Origin: Gymnorhina tibicen
Lineage: Eukaryota; Chordata; Aves; Passeriformes; Artamidae
Direction: 5' to 3'
Length of the DNA stretch: 64,000 nucleotides
Assembly: GCA_013399875.1 (NCBI GenBank)
Contig: VXAZ01003468.1
Span: forward strand, 494,831-558,830
The notes beneath the pieces were generated by a model that saw only the letters and a program-made list of their open reading frames with translations, did not search any database and was not told the origin of the DNA. Below, piece after piece: positions 26,020 to 38,400 of this stretch (positions are counted from its first letter, which is position 1; each line of letters starts with the position of its first letter). The position numbers and the translations under genes were made by a program.

Positions 26020-26450
26020 GCTGTGCGGGCCAGCAGCACGACGGATGCGCCGGGATAACGCGGAGGGGACAGCGAGCCCAGCACGGCGTGGCCCGGCCTG
26101 GCGTGGAGGTCACAGAGCTCAGCACGTCCACGTGCAAGAGGGGGGACGCGGGTTCCTTGGATAGGTGAGAAAACTCTTGTGCGAGCTCGTTCCCGTGACG
26201 GGAAACCCGAGCTGCGGAGCTGCTCCGGACGCGGGGCAGAGCACGGGGGAAGCCGGAGCCGCGGCGGGAGCGGGGCGATGGAAGCGGCGTCCGCCGCTGC
26301 CGGGCGTGTCCCGCTGCTGCCGGAGCTCAGGGCTCTGCTGGGTACAGCACTCGCCGTGCCGAGGGCAGGCAGGGCCGGTGACAGGGACAGGGACAGTGAG
26401 GGGAGGCGCGGCCGGCAGGGGCCGCCGCGGGAACGTGGGATGTGATGAGA
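26020..26450 (+). promoter_or_regulatory. CpG island, candidate promoter of the downstream + strand gene
   Basis: CpG dinucleotides are dense here (for example gacgcggggcag, gccgcggcgggagcggggcg and gaggcgcggccggcaggggc), against scarce CpG in the surrounding tens of kilobases. Such islands usually mark constitutive promoters. It lies about 1.9 kb past the PPP4R2 poly(A) region and contains an ATG in good Kozak context at 26278 followed by a donor site. The orientation is inferred from that exon. Confidence 0.65.
26278..26341 (+). CDS. Candidate first coding exon in the CpG island
   Basis: The ATG sits in gcggggcgATGg, a good Kozak context. It reads MEAASAAAGRVPLLPELRAL plus one Leu and ends CTGG|gtacag, a plausible donor in phase 1. 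The Ala-rich start within a CpG island is typical of vertebrate first exons. The frame stays open upstream to 26179 and downstream to 26445 without splicing, so GC content alone could explain the openness. Confidence 0.4.
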
Positions 26451-29400
26451 CACCGCAGGAGCTGCCGCAGCAACGCTGTCGCAGATCCCTGCCCCGAGAA
26501 AAAACCCACAGGTCGGGCAACCTTCCACACTGCAGAAATCAGGGATGCCTGTGTGTCATCGTATCTTTGTATCATTGTAAATCTTGCCCCTGTAAAGTTC
26601 ACAGCTTTGCCAACTTTCCGACTTCCACCCTGATTTCAGTGCGAGCTGAGCCGTCCCTGTGTTAATTCCGTGGCTCCAGGAGATGGAGCTTTAGAACAGA
26701 CAAACATCTCGCTGCGGGAAAACGGGCGCGGAGATGCTCTGGGAGCAGCGGCCTGAGAGATGGGAGGGGCAGAAGATTTTTTGCCTTTTCCCTGTCCTGA
26801 GTTGTAAAGATGTTGAGGAGATGCTTTGTTCTCCATCAGCTCAATGACTGTTTGTGAGGGAGACAGAGAGACTCCTGCCTCCCGCTGGCGTCACTTATCT
26901 CCCTGGGAATCTCAGCAGGGAGTGACAGTCCCTGTCACAGGGGCCTCTCGCAGGCAGTTTCCACACCCAGGATCTTGCCTTTGGATGTTCTGTTGCTGGG
27001 GAGTCTCCATAAATCAGCCCCTGGTCAGCGACTGCTGCACTGCATGGTTTATTCCAGGAGTGATTCATGTAAATTCCCCAACAATTTGGGGAGCAGGAGG
27101 TTGGCACGTTTTCCCTGACAAGGTGACTGCTCTGATCACTGGGCTAGAGGGTGATGCCCAAACTTGCTTTTTCCTTTGTTTTCCTGGACCAAAGAGACAA
27201 CTTTGACTCTTCCCTTGTACAAGGGATAAACTAAAGCCATGTGGAAAAAATAATTGTTATTATTAGGCCCTTCTTTCTCTGTAATTGCATAATTTAGAAC
27301 AAAATTGACTTTAAACAAAAACAAAAGAAATTGACTTTAAACAACAAAAATGTAACAACCTTATATTCCTGGTGCTGTTGGACTATCAGAACAGATCTCT
27401 GCATCTCAGAGTCTTACCAGCTTCTTTCTACTCCTCGTCTTTTGGTTATTTATGCCTTTCTGCATTCTCTTTGACTTGTGGAGGAGCTGTCTGCCCTGCA
27501 CCAAAGGCCTCCCCTTCAGATCTCCCTCTGTCTGCTAAAACACCCCACAGAAAATACAGCTCTTGACTGTGATCCTAAAGGGGGTTGCCCTCCAAGCACA
27601 GGGGCTTGGCTTTATCAGGGCATTATTGCAGAGCTCTCTGGGGTCACAGAACCCTCACCAGGCCTTCCTCAGGCAGGGGGAATGCCTGAGCCACAGAGAG
27701 CTGTCTTGTGTCACCTTTGGGAGCTAAGTTATTCTAAATAACCAGCTTCTAAACATAAATATTTTCTTCCCAATCATTTAGAGTGTTTACAGTGGGAATT
27801 TCACCTTTATGCAGTCTTACATTCTTACAGCGTTTTTAAATGATCACAGGAACTTCCAATTTAGGAACTTTACGGAAAACATTAACCTAATCTTTGCACT
27901 TTCATAAGAGGGACTGTGTATTGATGCATTTCTGGCTGTGCCTAGCAATAAACCTCAGGTGTTTATAAAACAGGCCTGTGAGTTTTCAGTCATAAGGCAA
28001 ATAAAACTATGAAGTGAAAAGCAATTCCTTAGTGAAAAACCGAGGGCTGCAAACAACCCTTGCCATGGGTAGGTAGGAGGGACCTTCACCACTCACACCT
28101 GAAGTGTTTCAGGGGGAGGATTTGTGTCAGCTGGGAGCAATAGAAAATCCCCAATCCAGAGTGGTGGAGCGGGATAAAAAGAGGCTGGGGCAGAGGCTGG
28201 CTCTCTTGCAGGTGTGAGGGCATGGTGGGGTTTGCTGTTTCTCTGCAGGTAAGGGCTCTCTTAGTAGAACCTCAGCTGCTTGTTTTAATGATGTGAAATC
28301 TGCTTTAAGCAGAAGGAAAATGATATGGTGAGATCTGATGTGTTACTAAATGGCTGGGGCACTGACCCAGCAAATTAAAGATGTGATTTTTGGAAGGTGA
28401 TAGGGCTTTTTGTAAAAATGCCTTATAATTTTAGGGCATAGAGTCAGATTTCTTCTGACAAAGGGGGACTTTTAGCCCAGGCCTTGCTGTGCCCTGTTGG
28501 CAATGGAGGGGTTGTGGAGGTTGTGTAATGAAAAGTCTGTGTGCTCCCTCTGAAGGGGAACTGGGTAAGGAGTCCAGCTCTGAAGTTATTTCAGCTGGGT
28601 AATTCTGCATTGACCAGAGACTGCTCTCCCTTGTTTCAAAAGGGCTAAAAAGAGCATTTGTTCAACTTGTGTTGAGCATTGGCTCTTTGGATTATAGCCA
28701 CCATCATCTTTTAGGAAACTGCAGTAGCTTCTGGAGTGCTTTGATCACCTTTTGTTAATGAGCAAAGCAGCTAATTACACCTCACCTTCCAACAGAAGTA
28801 TCTCTTTCTTATGAGACACTGGCAAGCAGTTTTAGAGTGGCTTCTCCGTGCTGGAACAGGATTCTTGTGTTTCCACTGGGTTGTGCAGGAAAAAAAGTAT
28901 TAGGTGCCCTCCTTGGGGAGGTGAAGCACCCACACAGAACATGAACTGTGTGACCGCTGTGGGGCATAAAAACATTTGATATTGTGGAGGTGCATATAAA
29001 GTACAGGCAGCTGGACAGGTGAACCCTCTTCCAGCTGTGCTCTCCAAAAGAGCAGAGTGAGGAATAGGTGAGCTCTCGGGAACAGCTGCATAGCGAGGAG
29101 AAACCAGCCCCCAGCCACCAGGTGTGATGGTGCAAACTACCTGTGAGCTTTCCTGGCTGAGGCGAGTAAGGCATTGATCTGAGCCTCTCTGTGGTATGTG
29201 GCTGTTAGGTCTGGCTTTGATTTCTCATTAATGTTACTTTGACTGTGGTCAGTTCCCGCCCTGCAGGAATAAATGACCAGGTTTGCATTTTCCAACTGAA
29301 CTATGGAAAAAGCTCACCTGGGACTGAAGGAGCTTTGACTTGTGTGTGTGCACCTGAAGACAAACTGGATTTGCTCTGTGACCTGTAAAAGGGTCTTAGG

Positions 29401-32400
29401 CAGGAGTGCTGAGTTCCTTTTCATGGGGGTAATTAAAAATCTGAGCAGACTCAGCCAGCCTCCCGTGGCTCATATAGTTTCCCAGTGTAGCAATGGGATA
29501 AATATAATTTCAGCTGTGTCTCTGCCTGCAGTCAGTGGCAGCCTGGGAGCTGCAGTGTTGGCTCTGCTGTGCTGGCTGTGTGCTCAGGCTGGAGCTGAAC
29601 CCTGGATCTGACAGTGCAGGGCCATGGCTGTGTCCATGGGGAAGGAATTTGCACTCGTGCACGTCTGAGGCTTCCTGGAAAGCTGCAGCTCAATTCCAAA
29701 CACAGCTCAGCTGCACTTCTGCTGCAGCCTCTGCCTGGGACCTCCCCTGGGACAGAGGTGTCAGCAAATTCATCTCCTTCCACCAGGCTGCCCGGGGTGG
29801 CTGTGCTTTGTGTGAGCCTGAGAAGGGCTGCTGGATGGGCTCTCCCCTTTCCCACCCACCCCTGGAATTCTTTAGCACAGGCTGAACCGAGGAGGGTGTG
29901 ACAGATGTTCAGGGCAGCTGTGGTGGGTGAGCACTTGGGGTGATCCATGGACGAGCTCGGAGAGGCCAGCCCCGAGATCTTTGGTCAGGCAAACCCCCTC
30001 GCAGACAGACTTGACAGGAATGCAGAATTAAGCCTGACAATAAAAGTGGCTTTTAAAACTTTCTCTTCCTCGTGAGCTGATTTCATGGGAGTTCTGAATC
30101 TTGGCACATTTCAAGACTTGTGATTTCTTCCATAAGTCACAGAGAGCAAATGTTTTATACAACTGCATTTGAAAGAGAGGCATAATTTTATGTTGGAGTC
30201 TGATGCTTTGAAAGGATTTATGTGATGGGGAACTTGTCAGTTGTGGCTGCACAGCCTCCCTTTGACTGGCTGGTTGTTAAAAGCACCACCCCAGAGCCAG
30301 TGGTTGCACTCTGGGCAAACTTGTGCACATCTGGTGCTTTTTAGCCTTGTGGGAAGACTGGACAGATTTTTTTTTTAAATCAGCATTGGTTAAACTAATC
30401 TTTGTAGAAGCGTAACAAGAAAATTATAATGCAGGAGAGAGGTAAAACAAAGGAAAGGAGAAACTGGAGATAGGTGGGGAAAGGTAGAGGGAGAGGAAAC
30501 AGCCTGTGGCAGAGTGGGAACCCAGACCTTTTACTTTTGAGTACAGAAAGCTTTGCTTCCCAGAGCTCAAAGCAAGAAATACTGTTTAACATTACCCTGT
30601 CCTTAGCCATCAGCTGGCTGTTCAAAGGATCTGAGTGTGTCTGTGTGGTGTTTGCTAATCTAAATCTACTGCAAACGGATGGAGGGGCTGGTTAACTTCT
30701 TGTGTGAAAGGTTATTCTGTAGCTGAAATTGCTTTAGGTGGCTCAGCTGTATTTTGTCAATAAAATGTGCCATCAATGGAGGAAATGGCAGTAAAGTTGC
30801 TCCTGTGAGCTTGTAAATGAGAAGCACGTTTGAAGGGCAGCAACAGAGTGTTTGGGAGATGTAGCTGGCAATTGTTTCATCACAAAGTCTGCTTTTTTTT
30901 TTTTGGGATTTAGAATCTGTGTGTTTAATTGCAATGGGCTGATATGATTTATAGCCTGGACGTGATTCTTTCATCTCTTTTGGTGGCTGTAAAGTGAACT
31001 GTGTGATGTGTATGAGTTCAGTGAAGGGCAGAAAAGAGTGCATTCCCAAGATATTTATGGATGTGCTGGGAATACACCCTGCAACAGCTCTGTAGGGCAC
31101 AGTGAGTGTGTGGAGGGTGGTCATGGTACATGGTAGCAAGTCCTTTTTCATTTTAGGCAGATGAGATGGAAGGAAAGGCCTTGCCAGGCAGTGAACTTCT
31201 CATACACTTCAAGTGTTGATTTCTGTCTCCAACATGACCCCATGGGCCAGGTTGTTTCTTAGTGTAGCTCCTTCTCCTGAAAAAAACAATTAGCCTTGAT
31301 AATTATGCTGGATGCTGATGCCTTGTGCTTTTTCCTACTTTTAAGAGCGAGAAAGGATGCTCTTGACAGTAAGACACAGGGAATCAAGTGTCCTTCTTGG
31401 TTCTGATGAAAGCTTTCTATGTGACCTGGGGTGAACTAATTTATCTTTTTATTTGCCCACTTTGTGCTTGTGCTATTTATTTAGGCTCTGCTGAGTGGCA
31501 CCTACAGGCTTTTGTTGCACAGTGTGGTTAATGCAATGAGGCCTGAGCTGCATTAGGGTCTTCAGGCACTGTGGCAGAAAGGGTGAGCTTGAGTAGCATT
31601 TTAAGAGGCCTCATTTGTAAAGGACTTTGCCCAAAAGTTATCAGAGAGCAACAAGCTCTGATGTGTGTGGAGGGAAATAGTAAAACGTGGTCCCTGGAAG
31701 CCTTCAGCTGATGTGGTCGGCTCTATCAGGTGCCTGCTGCAATCCATGAGGGCAGCAAGGGTACCCTGCCTGTATTTGGAATGTGGCCCTTGAAATCATG
31801 CTCCATAACTAAGTCTTTAGCGGTGTTTAGGAAATGATGTCATTAGTTGACAGAAAAATGAAATCTGCTGTAGCTGGGCTGTGTGAAACCCTCTAAGGAG
31901 TCAGTGCAGTGCTGTGTGTCTCGTACAAAGCAGCTCAGGGTCACTCCTGGACACCATTTCAGTTGTTCTGTGCAGGGTTCTGCAGGCCCCCATCCCACAG
32001 GGCTGCTCTGCACAAACAGAAGTGGTTTTTTGGAGCTTGTTACTGTTTCAAGGCAAGTTGAGAAATGAGCTGAGACTGCTGCTGTGCTGAGCTGCCACAC
32101 AGAGCTAAGATCCTGTTTTCCTTGGGAATACAGATGTGCCCAGGCTTTGCTGTGACTGTGGTTCTGGGAATCACTTCTCCCTGCTGTAACAGAGTGGTGG
32201 GAGAGGGCTGCCTTTGATAAAAATGGAAATATTTGTCTTTGGGTGGAGAGGCTGTTCCACCTCTGGGTTTATCTGTTCTTCCTGCTGCTCTCTGTCCTGA
32301 GCAGCAGCAGCTTGGGTAATTGGGACAGAAGATTTGTTGGTTTAGCCTTTTTTTAGCCTTAGCTCTTTATTGAAGGGTCCTGAACAACAGAGGTGCTCTG

Positions 32401-35400
32401 GGATATGTCATCCCAGCAAGGTGGCTGGGCTCAGTTTGGCGTTTTGGAGAGTGCTGTCCTGCCTGATGATAAAAAGACAGGATTATGGAGCAGCTGTGTC
32501 ACCTCACTGCAGTGAGGGGAGCAAGGCGTGGGTTTGTGAGAACTGCTGGGGGATCAAGTGTCTGTTTAATACCAAGCAACCTAAAGTAAAAATGATGTGT
32601 ATTCTGACTAGGGAACTGATTCAAGAGACATGGAAATACTAAAACAAATCCTAATTATAACTTCCCACAAACCTCAGGAAATAAACAGGTTTGTTCTTTG
32701 CAGCTTATATATATTTTTTTTGCCATACAAGCTTTTCATGATTTTTCTTGTTACAGTGGAGCGTAGGCTTGGTGGCTTAAGGAGCAATACAATTCATATA
32801 TTCAGTTTATATTCATGAAGCACCTAGCAGCCTCAGCCAGAGATCAGGGCTCTTTCAAATGAGATATTGTGCAGGTTTCTAAAAGAACAGTGAAAAGCCC
32901 TTCTACCACACTCTGCAGTTTATCAGGTTCCCACAGCTTAAGACCCAGGCAGCTTCTGAGGGCGTGTGTTCAGTGGAGGCTTAAATCAAATATGAGTGAT
33001 GTTATGTAGGAATATCAATTGAAAAACTAGTTTGATGTCAGCAGTTTTGACCAATGTGGGGTCGTTTTCAGCTTTTGCACAAAAGCAGCAGCTGGTTTGG
33101 TTCTCTGGAGGCTGCTTGGGAAAGAGAATGGGTGCTGTAAAGGTGGGAGGAGAGCTTTGATGGGGTGCTTCTTCACTCACAGGGCAAGGTGCTTCAGAAA
33201 CATTGAGAGGGGTGGACAGGCTCTCCCAAAACCCACAGGATGCCCTGAGTGGTGATAAAATAGGTGTAGAAGAATTGGCTTGTTAGCTGTAGGTGAAGCA
33301 CTAATGATCTGCTAGGGGAATGTGCCTGGGTATGTCTGGAGAGCCAAACACTGAATTATGCTGAATCTGGTGGGCCCTTGGACTTTAACTTCTGGTTTTA
33401 TGGTGGTTTTTTTTGCACATTAAATAAAATAATAAAACTGGAATTTATAAAGAAGATCCAGAGTCCAGGGTTTTGAGCCTCCTGGATGGAGGTCCTTGTA
33501 GCTCACAGTCAGTGAAAAGTGACCCTTGCAGCATCCAAAAAGTAGAATTCCTTGATACTGGGGCAATGTATCTTGGTTTTGATTAGTGAGTCAGTAAATG
33601 TTCCAGGCTGGGCTGTGCACACCTCTGCTGGGTTGTGTGTTCAGGAGAACATTGCTGTGCCTGGCTCACCCCCGACCTGGCCAGGCAGTGGAGTTGGGTG
33701 GGGGCAAGGAGGGAGCACAGAGCCTTTGCTGGACCCTCACTGCCCCTGCCCGAGGGACAGAAGGAGGGATTTGATCCAGGCCATGTAACAGTGCTGTGCT
33801 GACCAGTGCACTGCATGTTCTTTGTGTTTTCCTCAGCCAGAAGATCACGTCCGGGGCAGGAAAAGGTTCTTTGTGATCCAGAAAGGGCTTTTTCAGCCAA
33901 CTATGCGGGCAGGGCTTGGTGGTTTTCATTTGGCCTGGGGAAAAGACGTAGAAAGATGAAATTTGATACTGGGGTGCTCAGGAAATAGATTATTTTTTTT
34001 CTTCTGTCACTGCTCCTGTTGCTCACTTAATTATAAAACCTGGATAAATGCATATTTTGGTATAAATATTACTAACGCTGGCAGTAATTGAAGGTGAACC
34101 TGGCAAATGTATCTATCAAGCCATTTCACAAAGTAATCATTTATGAACATAGCTCTATTAATTTGTTTAGTCAGATGCAGAGAAGCAATAAAAGTGATTG
34201 ACTAAAAACAATTAAAACAGTAAAAGTAAATTGTTGTGTGCATTAAAACCTGCTGAGGCTGTCAGATGAAAATTGTAGGTTTAAATGTGAAAATTAAAGC
34301 TATTGATTTTAGCGAGTGTGTATGTGGCTACAGAGCCCTAATTTGTTCTAGTTTCCTTAGCTAAAAGTTGCTGAGACAAGAATAAAGATAATCCTCAAAC
34401 TCATTCCCAAAAAGGCGTAAGCCTTCAAAAAGACATGCATGATAAATATTTGTCTTGTCTTGGGAAGATGGGAACATTTTAGGAAGACTTATCTTAACTG
34501 TCAGTATCTTGACACGGCAGAACTGAATATAAATATTTACCAATAATGGTAACTTATTGTGCTTCAGAGAAGGTGAGGAATGAGGCAGAGGCACGAGAGG
34601 AAATACAGCGGTGGTACAGACCAGATTAGAGGGCTTCTCGCTTAATTTGTGTGTGGCTTTATTGTCATTTTATTTTTATGTCTAACAGTAAATCTTGCAT
34701 TCAGGGCTCTGTTATTTTTTGGTGTTCCGTTGAAATGACAGCACCAAGAGAGGGCTGTGTGTGGACAGGCGTCAGGGGAGGAGGCTCCAGCCCGTGCCCA
34801 GGGCTTCAGCCACTCGATGAGGGCTGTGTCAGGAGCCCACTGAGCCAGGGCTTTAAACAAGTATTAAAGGGTGTTGGCTTGCCAGTGTTAAGCAGTAGGT
34901 CACTGTGTTATTTCCTCTTACAGTTTCTTGATATCTCTTTAGGTATCATCCCCCCAGACTGTAAAATGTGTTATTTGATAGTTAACTACTTGATCAATAG
35001 ACAGAAGCCTAAGTCTCGCTTTGAGGAGTATAAAGCAGGTTTTCCAACAGCCCTGTTTCTTCTCTTTAGGAAGCAGACTGAGAATTTGTGTGACCTACAA
35101 ACACTGAATCTATCTAGACTAAAGCGAGAGATGGGGAAAGTTTGAATTTTTCTGCATGCTTGAGCAGCCCAGAGTTCACAGGCAGTGTTTGTCTCAGTAG
35201 GGGATTTTTTAAATGAAAAATTCAGATGCTGGGGCTGATTCATCTGAGAACTGTGGCACACCACGAATTCTTGCGAGCCTGTTCCCCCAGATGAACTCTT
35301 TGAGCACGTCTTTGCAGTAGATAATGCAGTGGAGGATACAAAGAACTCGCAGTCGCTACGCAGCTCGCCGAAGTTTCTCTTTAAGCTCGCCAAAACACGC

Positions 35401-38400
35401 GGTTCTGTCGGCGTGCAGCGGGGCAGCACGTCGGGGCTGGCGTCCCTGAAACGCCATCGAGGAAGAAGTGAGAGCTGTCTGGTTCCAAGGCAGCGGGTTG
35501 GTGGGTTTCAAGCAGTAGCTCCAGCGCCCTTGCTCAGCAGTGCCGCTGTGCGGGTTCAGAGGGGGGTGTTTGGCACCCAGGGTTTGGGCCCAGTGCAGCT
35601 GCTGCCCCGTGCCCTGTGCAGGGACAGAGCCCCACAGCACCGCGGGGGCACCTCCAGCCAGATGTCCCCTCCGCCACGCTGGGAGGGTCCCCACGCAGGG
35701 CTGGCTCTGGGAAGCTGTCAAAGGGGTGTCACTTCTGGGCTCTGCTTCAGCACAGCTCAGGAGCATCTGCTGAGATGCTTTGCTGAATCGAGTTCCAGCA
35801 AAGAAATTTGTCAGAAGCATTTTACCTCTATCCATGCAACTGTCAGGGTGATCTTAATCCTTCCAGAGACTTCTGTGGGAAGTGTATTTTCCTACTAGTG
35901 GCTCTCAGTTTGAAGGAAGGTTTATAATGTATTTCAGTTGTAGACTGAGTTAAGCCATACTAGTTTTTTTTCCATTTCTGGCTTTTAGATGGGTACTGTA
36001 TTCCTAGAAAATAACAAGAAACCTTTATTAAAAGTGACAGTAGGCTTTTGTGTCATGTTGATGCAACAGCCTGCCAGTAGCATGTTTGTAAAAGCATTGC
36101 CTTGTACATCTGTATCATCTCTGCATAACCTCTGCCTCTGAAGAATTTTCATTTGAAACAGAGACTGTGAGGAAGAAGAGGAGCAATGACTGAAATTAAG
36201 CTGAAGCCATTTTCTGGTGGAGCGTGTTCCCTTTGTTTTAAATTCTTGGTGATAGTACGAGTGATGACTGGGAAATGTGGTGATCAAACGCGAGGGGGAA
36301 ACAAACTGTACCCCCACGAGCTGAGGTGGGTCTTCTCACTGCTCATCCAGCAACTCACAGCTCACTCCTAAAGTAGTTTTACCTCATTTTCCATTAAATA
36401 ATGGAATGCAGCGCTCAGGCAGTGAGCCTGGTAGACAATGAGGACAAATGTGTGGCCACAGATGGACAATGGCTTTCCCCAGTATGCTAAAACAACAAAG
36501 TGAGATACTTAAATTTTATGGCCTTACATATGTAGTCGTTGTCCTGACTGTGCGTTTTCATATAAATAATAACTTATTCACACCAATTTTATTTTCACCA
36601 GTCCTAAAATTCAATGTGTTTTATGTTTAGCATTATCACAGGAGGAAACTATTCCCTTGAGGGCGGGAAGTTAGTGAATTTTCACAGCAGCATTTCCTCC
36701 CTTGTGGAGACTGTAGCATTCAGCAGTTCCAATCCTCCTGGGAACTACAGTGTGGCACCTTTATAGCAAATAATTGGAGTGGTTATGCTCCTACGTGCTG
36801 TCACTGGCAATGCCATGCTGAGCATTTGAGGCAAAGCAGGTCTGAATTTGAGCTCTGGTTTAAGAGTAAGAGCGTTCCTTTCCCTACTTATAAGGATGTG
36901 ACTTGATCAGGATGAATATATTGAAGTGAAGGTTAGGCTAAGGAAATAAACAGAACTCGCCTGCCTGTTTGCAGAGGGAGGAGGGACGTGATGTGTGGAG
37001 CTCCCGTTTCCCTTCCTGTGAGCAGCAGGTCAGAGCCCCAGCCCAGGGTGGAAAAAGGATGATAATGGCTGTGAGGTAAAGTATTCTGAACGTGAATGTG
37101 AACTTCTGAGGCTCTTCCAAAGGGGAATGTCCCCGCTGAGGAATGGAGCAGGTAGAAATAACGCTGATTTTTTCCTGAATGGCTTGCCAGAGGCTGGAGA
37201 TGTGCCTCCAGTGGGGTATTAGAACTATTTTGACTCTTTTCCACGTGAACCTGTGACTGTTCTTCAGGAAGCACACAGCAATTAAGGACAAAAACTCATT
37301 TCTGTACTGGGTGTATCTCCACATCTTCGATAACATTGATTCTGACATGAATTCAGTTTGGTGTGAAATCTTGACTCGCCTGCGGAGAGGTTGAGGTTTT
37401 GAGGGACCGAATTTTGTGATTCTAAGCACTGCAGAAATTCTTGTCTGGAGTTGCAACTCCTCCTAGTATTGAAGCTGAGGTGCAGTTAGAGGTGCTCTTA
37501 ACCCTGAGTCATGCAGAAATTTCCTTATGCAGAAAATTCCTTAGCTGGAAGCTTAGTTCCCAGTGTGTATTCCCTTTCATATTTAGCCTTTACATTGTGG
37601 TGAGAGGAACACAAACTTTGTAGAAGCGACTCTACTCTTAAGACTCTTAATGCACCACAGTGCTTTAAAATGTAAAGTTGAAACACAGTAATAGTTTTGT
37701 AATTGTGTTTTCACTCAGGATTGAATAATCTGCTACTTTAGGTACTGCAGAAACCCAGTTTTTGTTCTTTTCCCCTTTACGTATTGATGTTATAACATTC
37801 AACTTTGTTACAGAACATTAGTACATCACTTTCCCTGAAGTTTTAAATGCAAACTGTATTTAATATATATGCAAATGATCTTTTTCATAGAAGTAAAATT
37901 TCACATAAATTGATAATTAGCAATTCAGCTTCTGCTGTGTAATGTGCATTATGACATTAAAGTGCTAAACAGATCTGATTTTTAAAAAATTTAATGTGAA
38001 CTATGACTTTTGGCAGTGTATTATGAAGCAAAGCAATGAAAAAATAGTAAGTCCTAAACATATAGGCCCAGTCAACCTAAAAAAGTTTTTTTATTATCAT
38101 TAGAGTGGGTCCTAAAAGCTAAGTTTTGTATTTGATCACCCCTGAAGTTTATTGGTTTATGTGTTTTGGGACACATGGAAGGTTTCTACATGTGATTAGC
38201 TGTAATTTGCATGCCAAAATCTAACATGAAGGCAGAAGGCCATTTTTATTTGTGTCAGGGTGCCCCGTGGTCCCTGCATTCATTAGGCAGCAGGTGAGGA
38301 TAACAAAAGGTATTAAAAAGCTGCCAGGGTAAAATCTGCCCAGGAGGTGTTGGTTCCTGCACCCTCTCTCAGCCTGGAGGGTCCCAGACTGTTTGCACTC

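Noticed and set aside
25965..26528. 187-codon minus-strand frame over the CpG island
   Set aside because: CpG-rich DNA lacks stop codons by composition. The Pro/Arg/Ala/Ser content and absence of flanking signals point to an artefact.
33842..33960. Strong acceptor (tttgtgttttcctcag) followed by a frame starting PEDHVRGRKRFFVIQKGLFQ
   Set aside because: The only nearby donor leaves phase 2, which does not match the exon at 34924. No alternative partner was found.
35468..35898. Continuation of the 35.3 kb open frame past the donor
   Set aside because: Composition changes abruptly to ordinary GC-rich non-coding sequence, and a reasonable donor lies at 35468.
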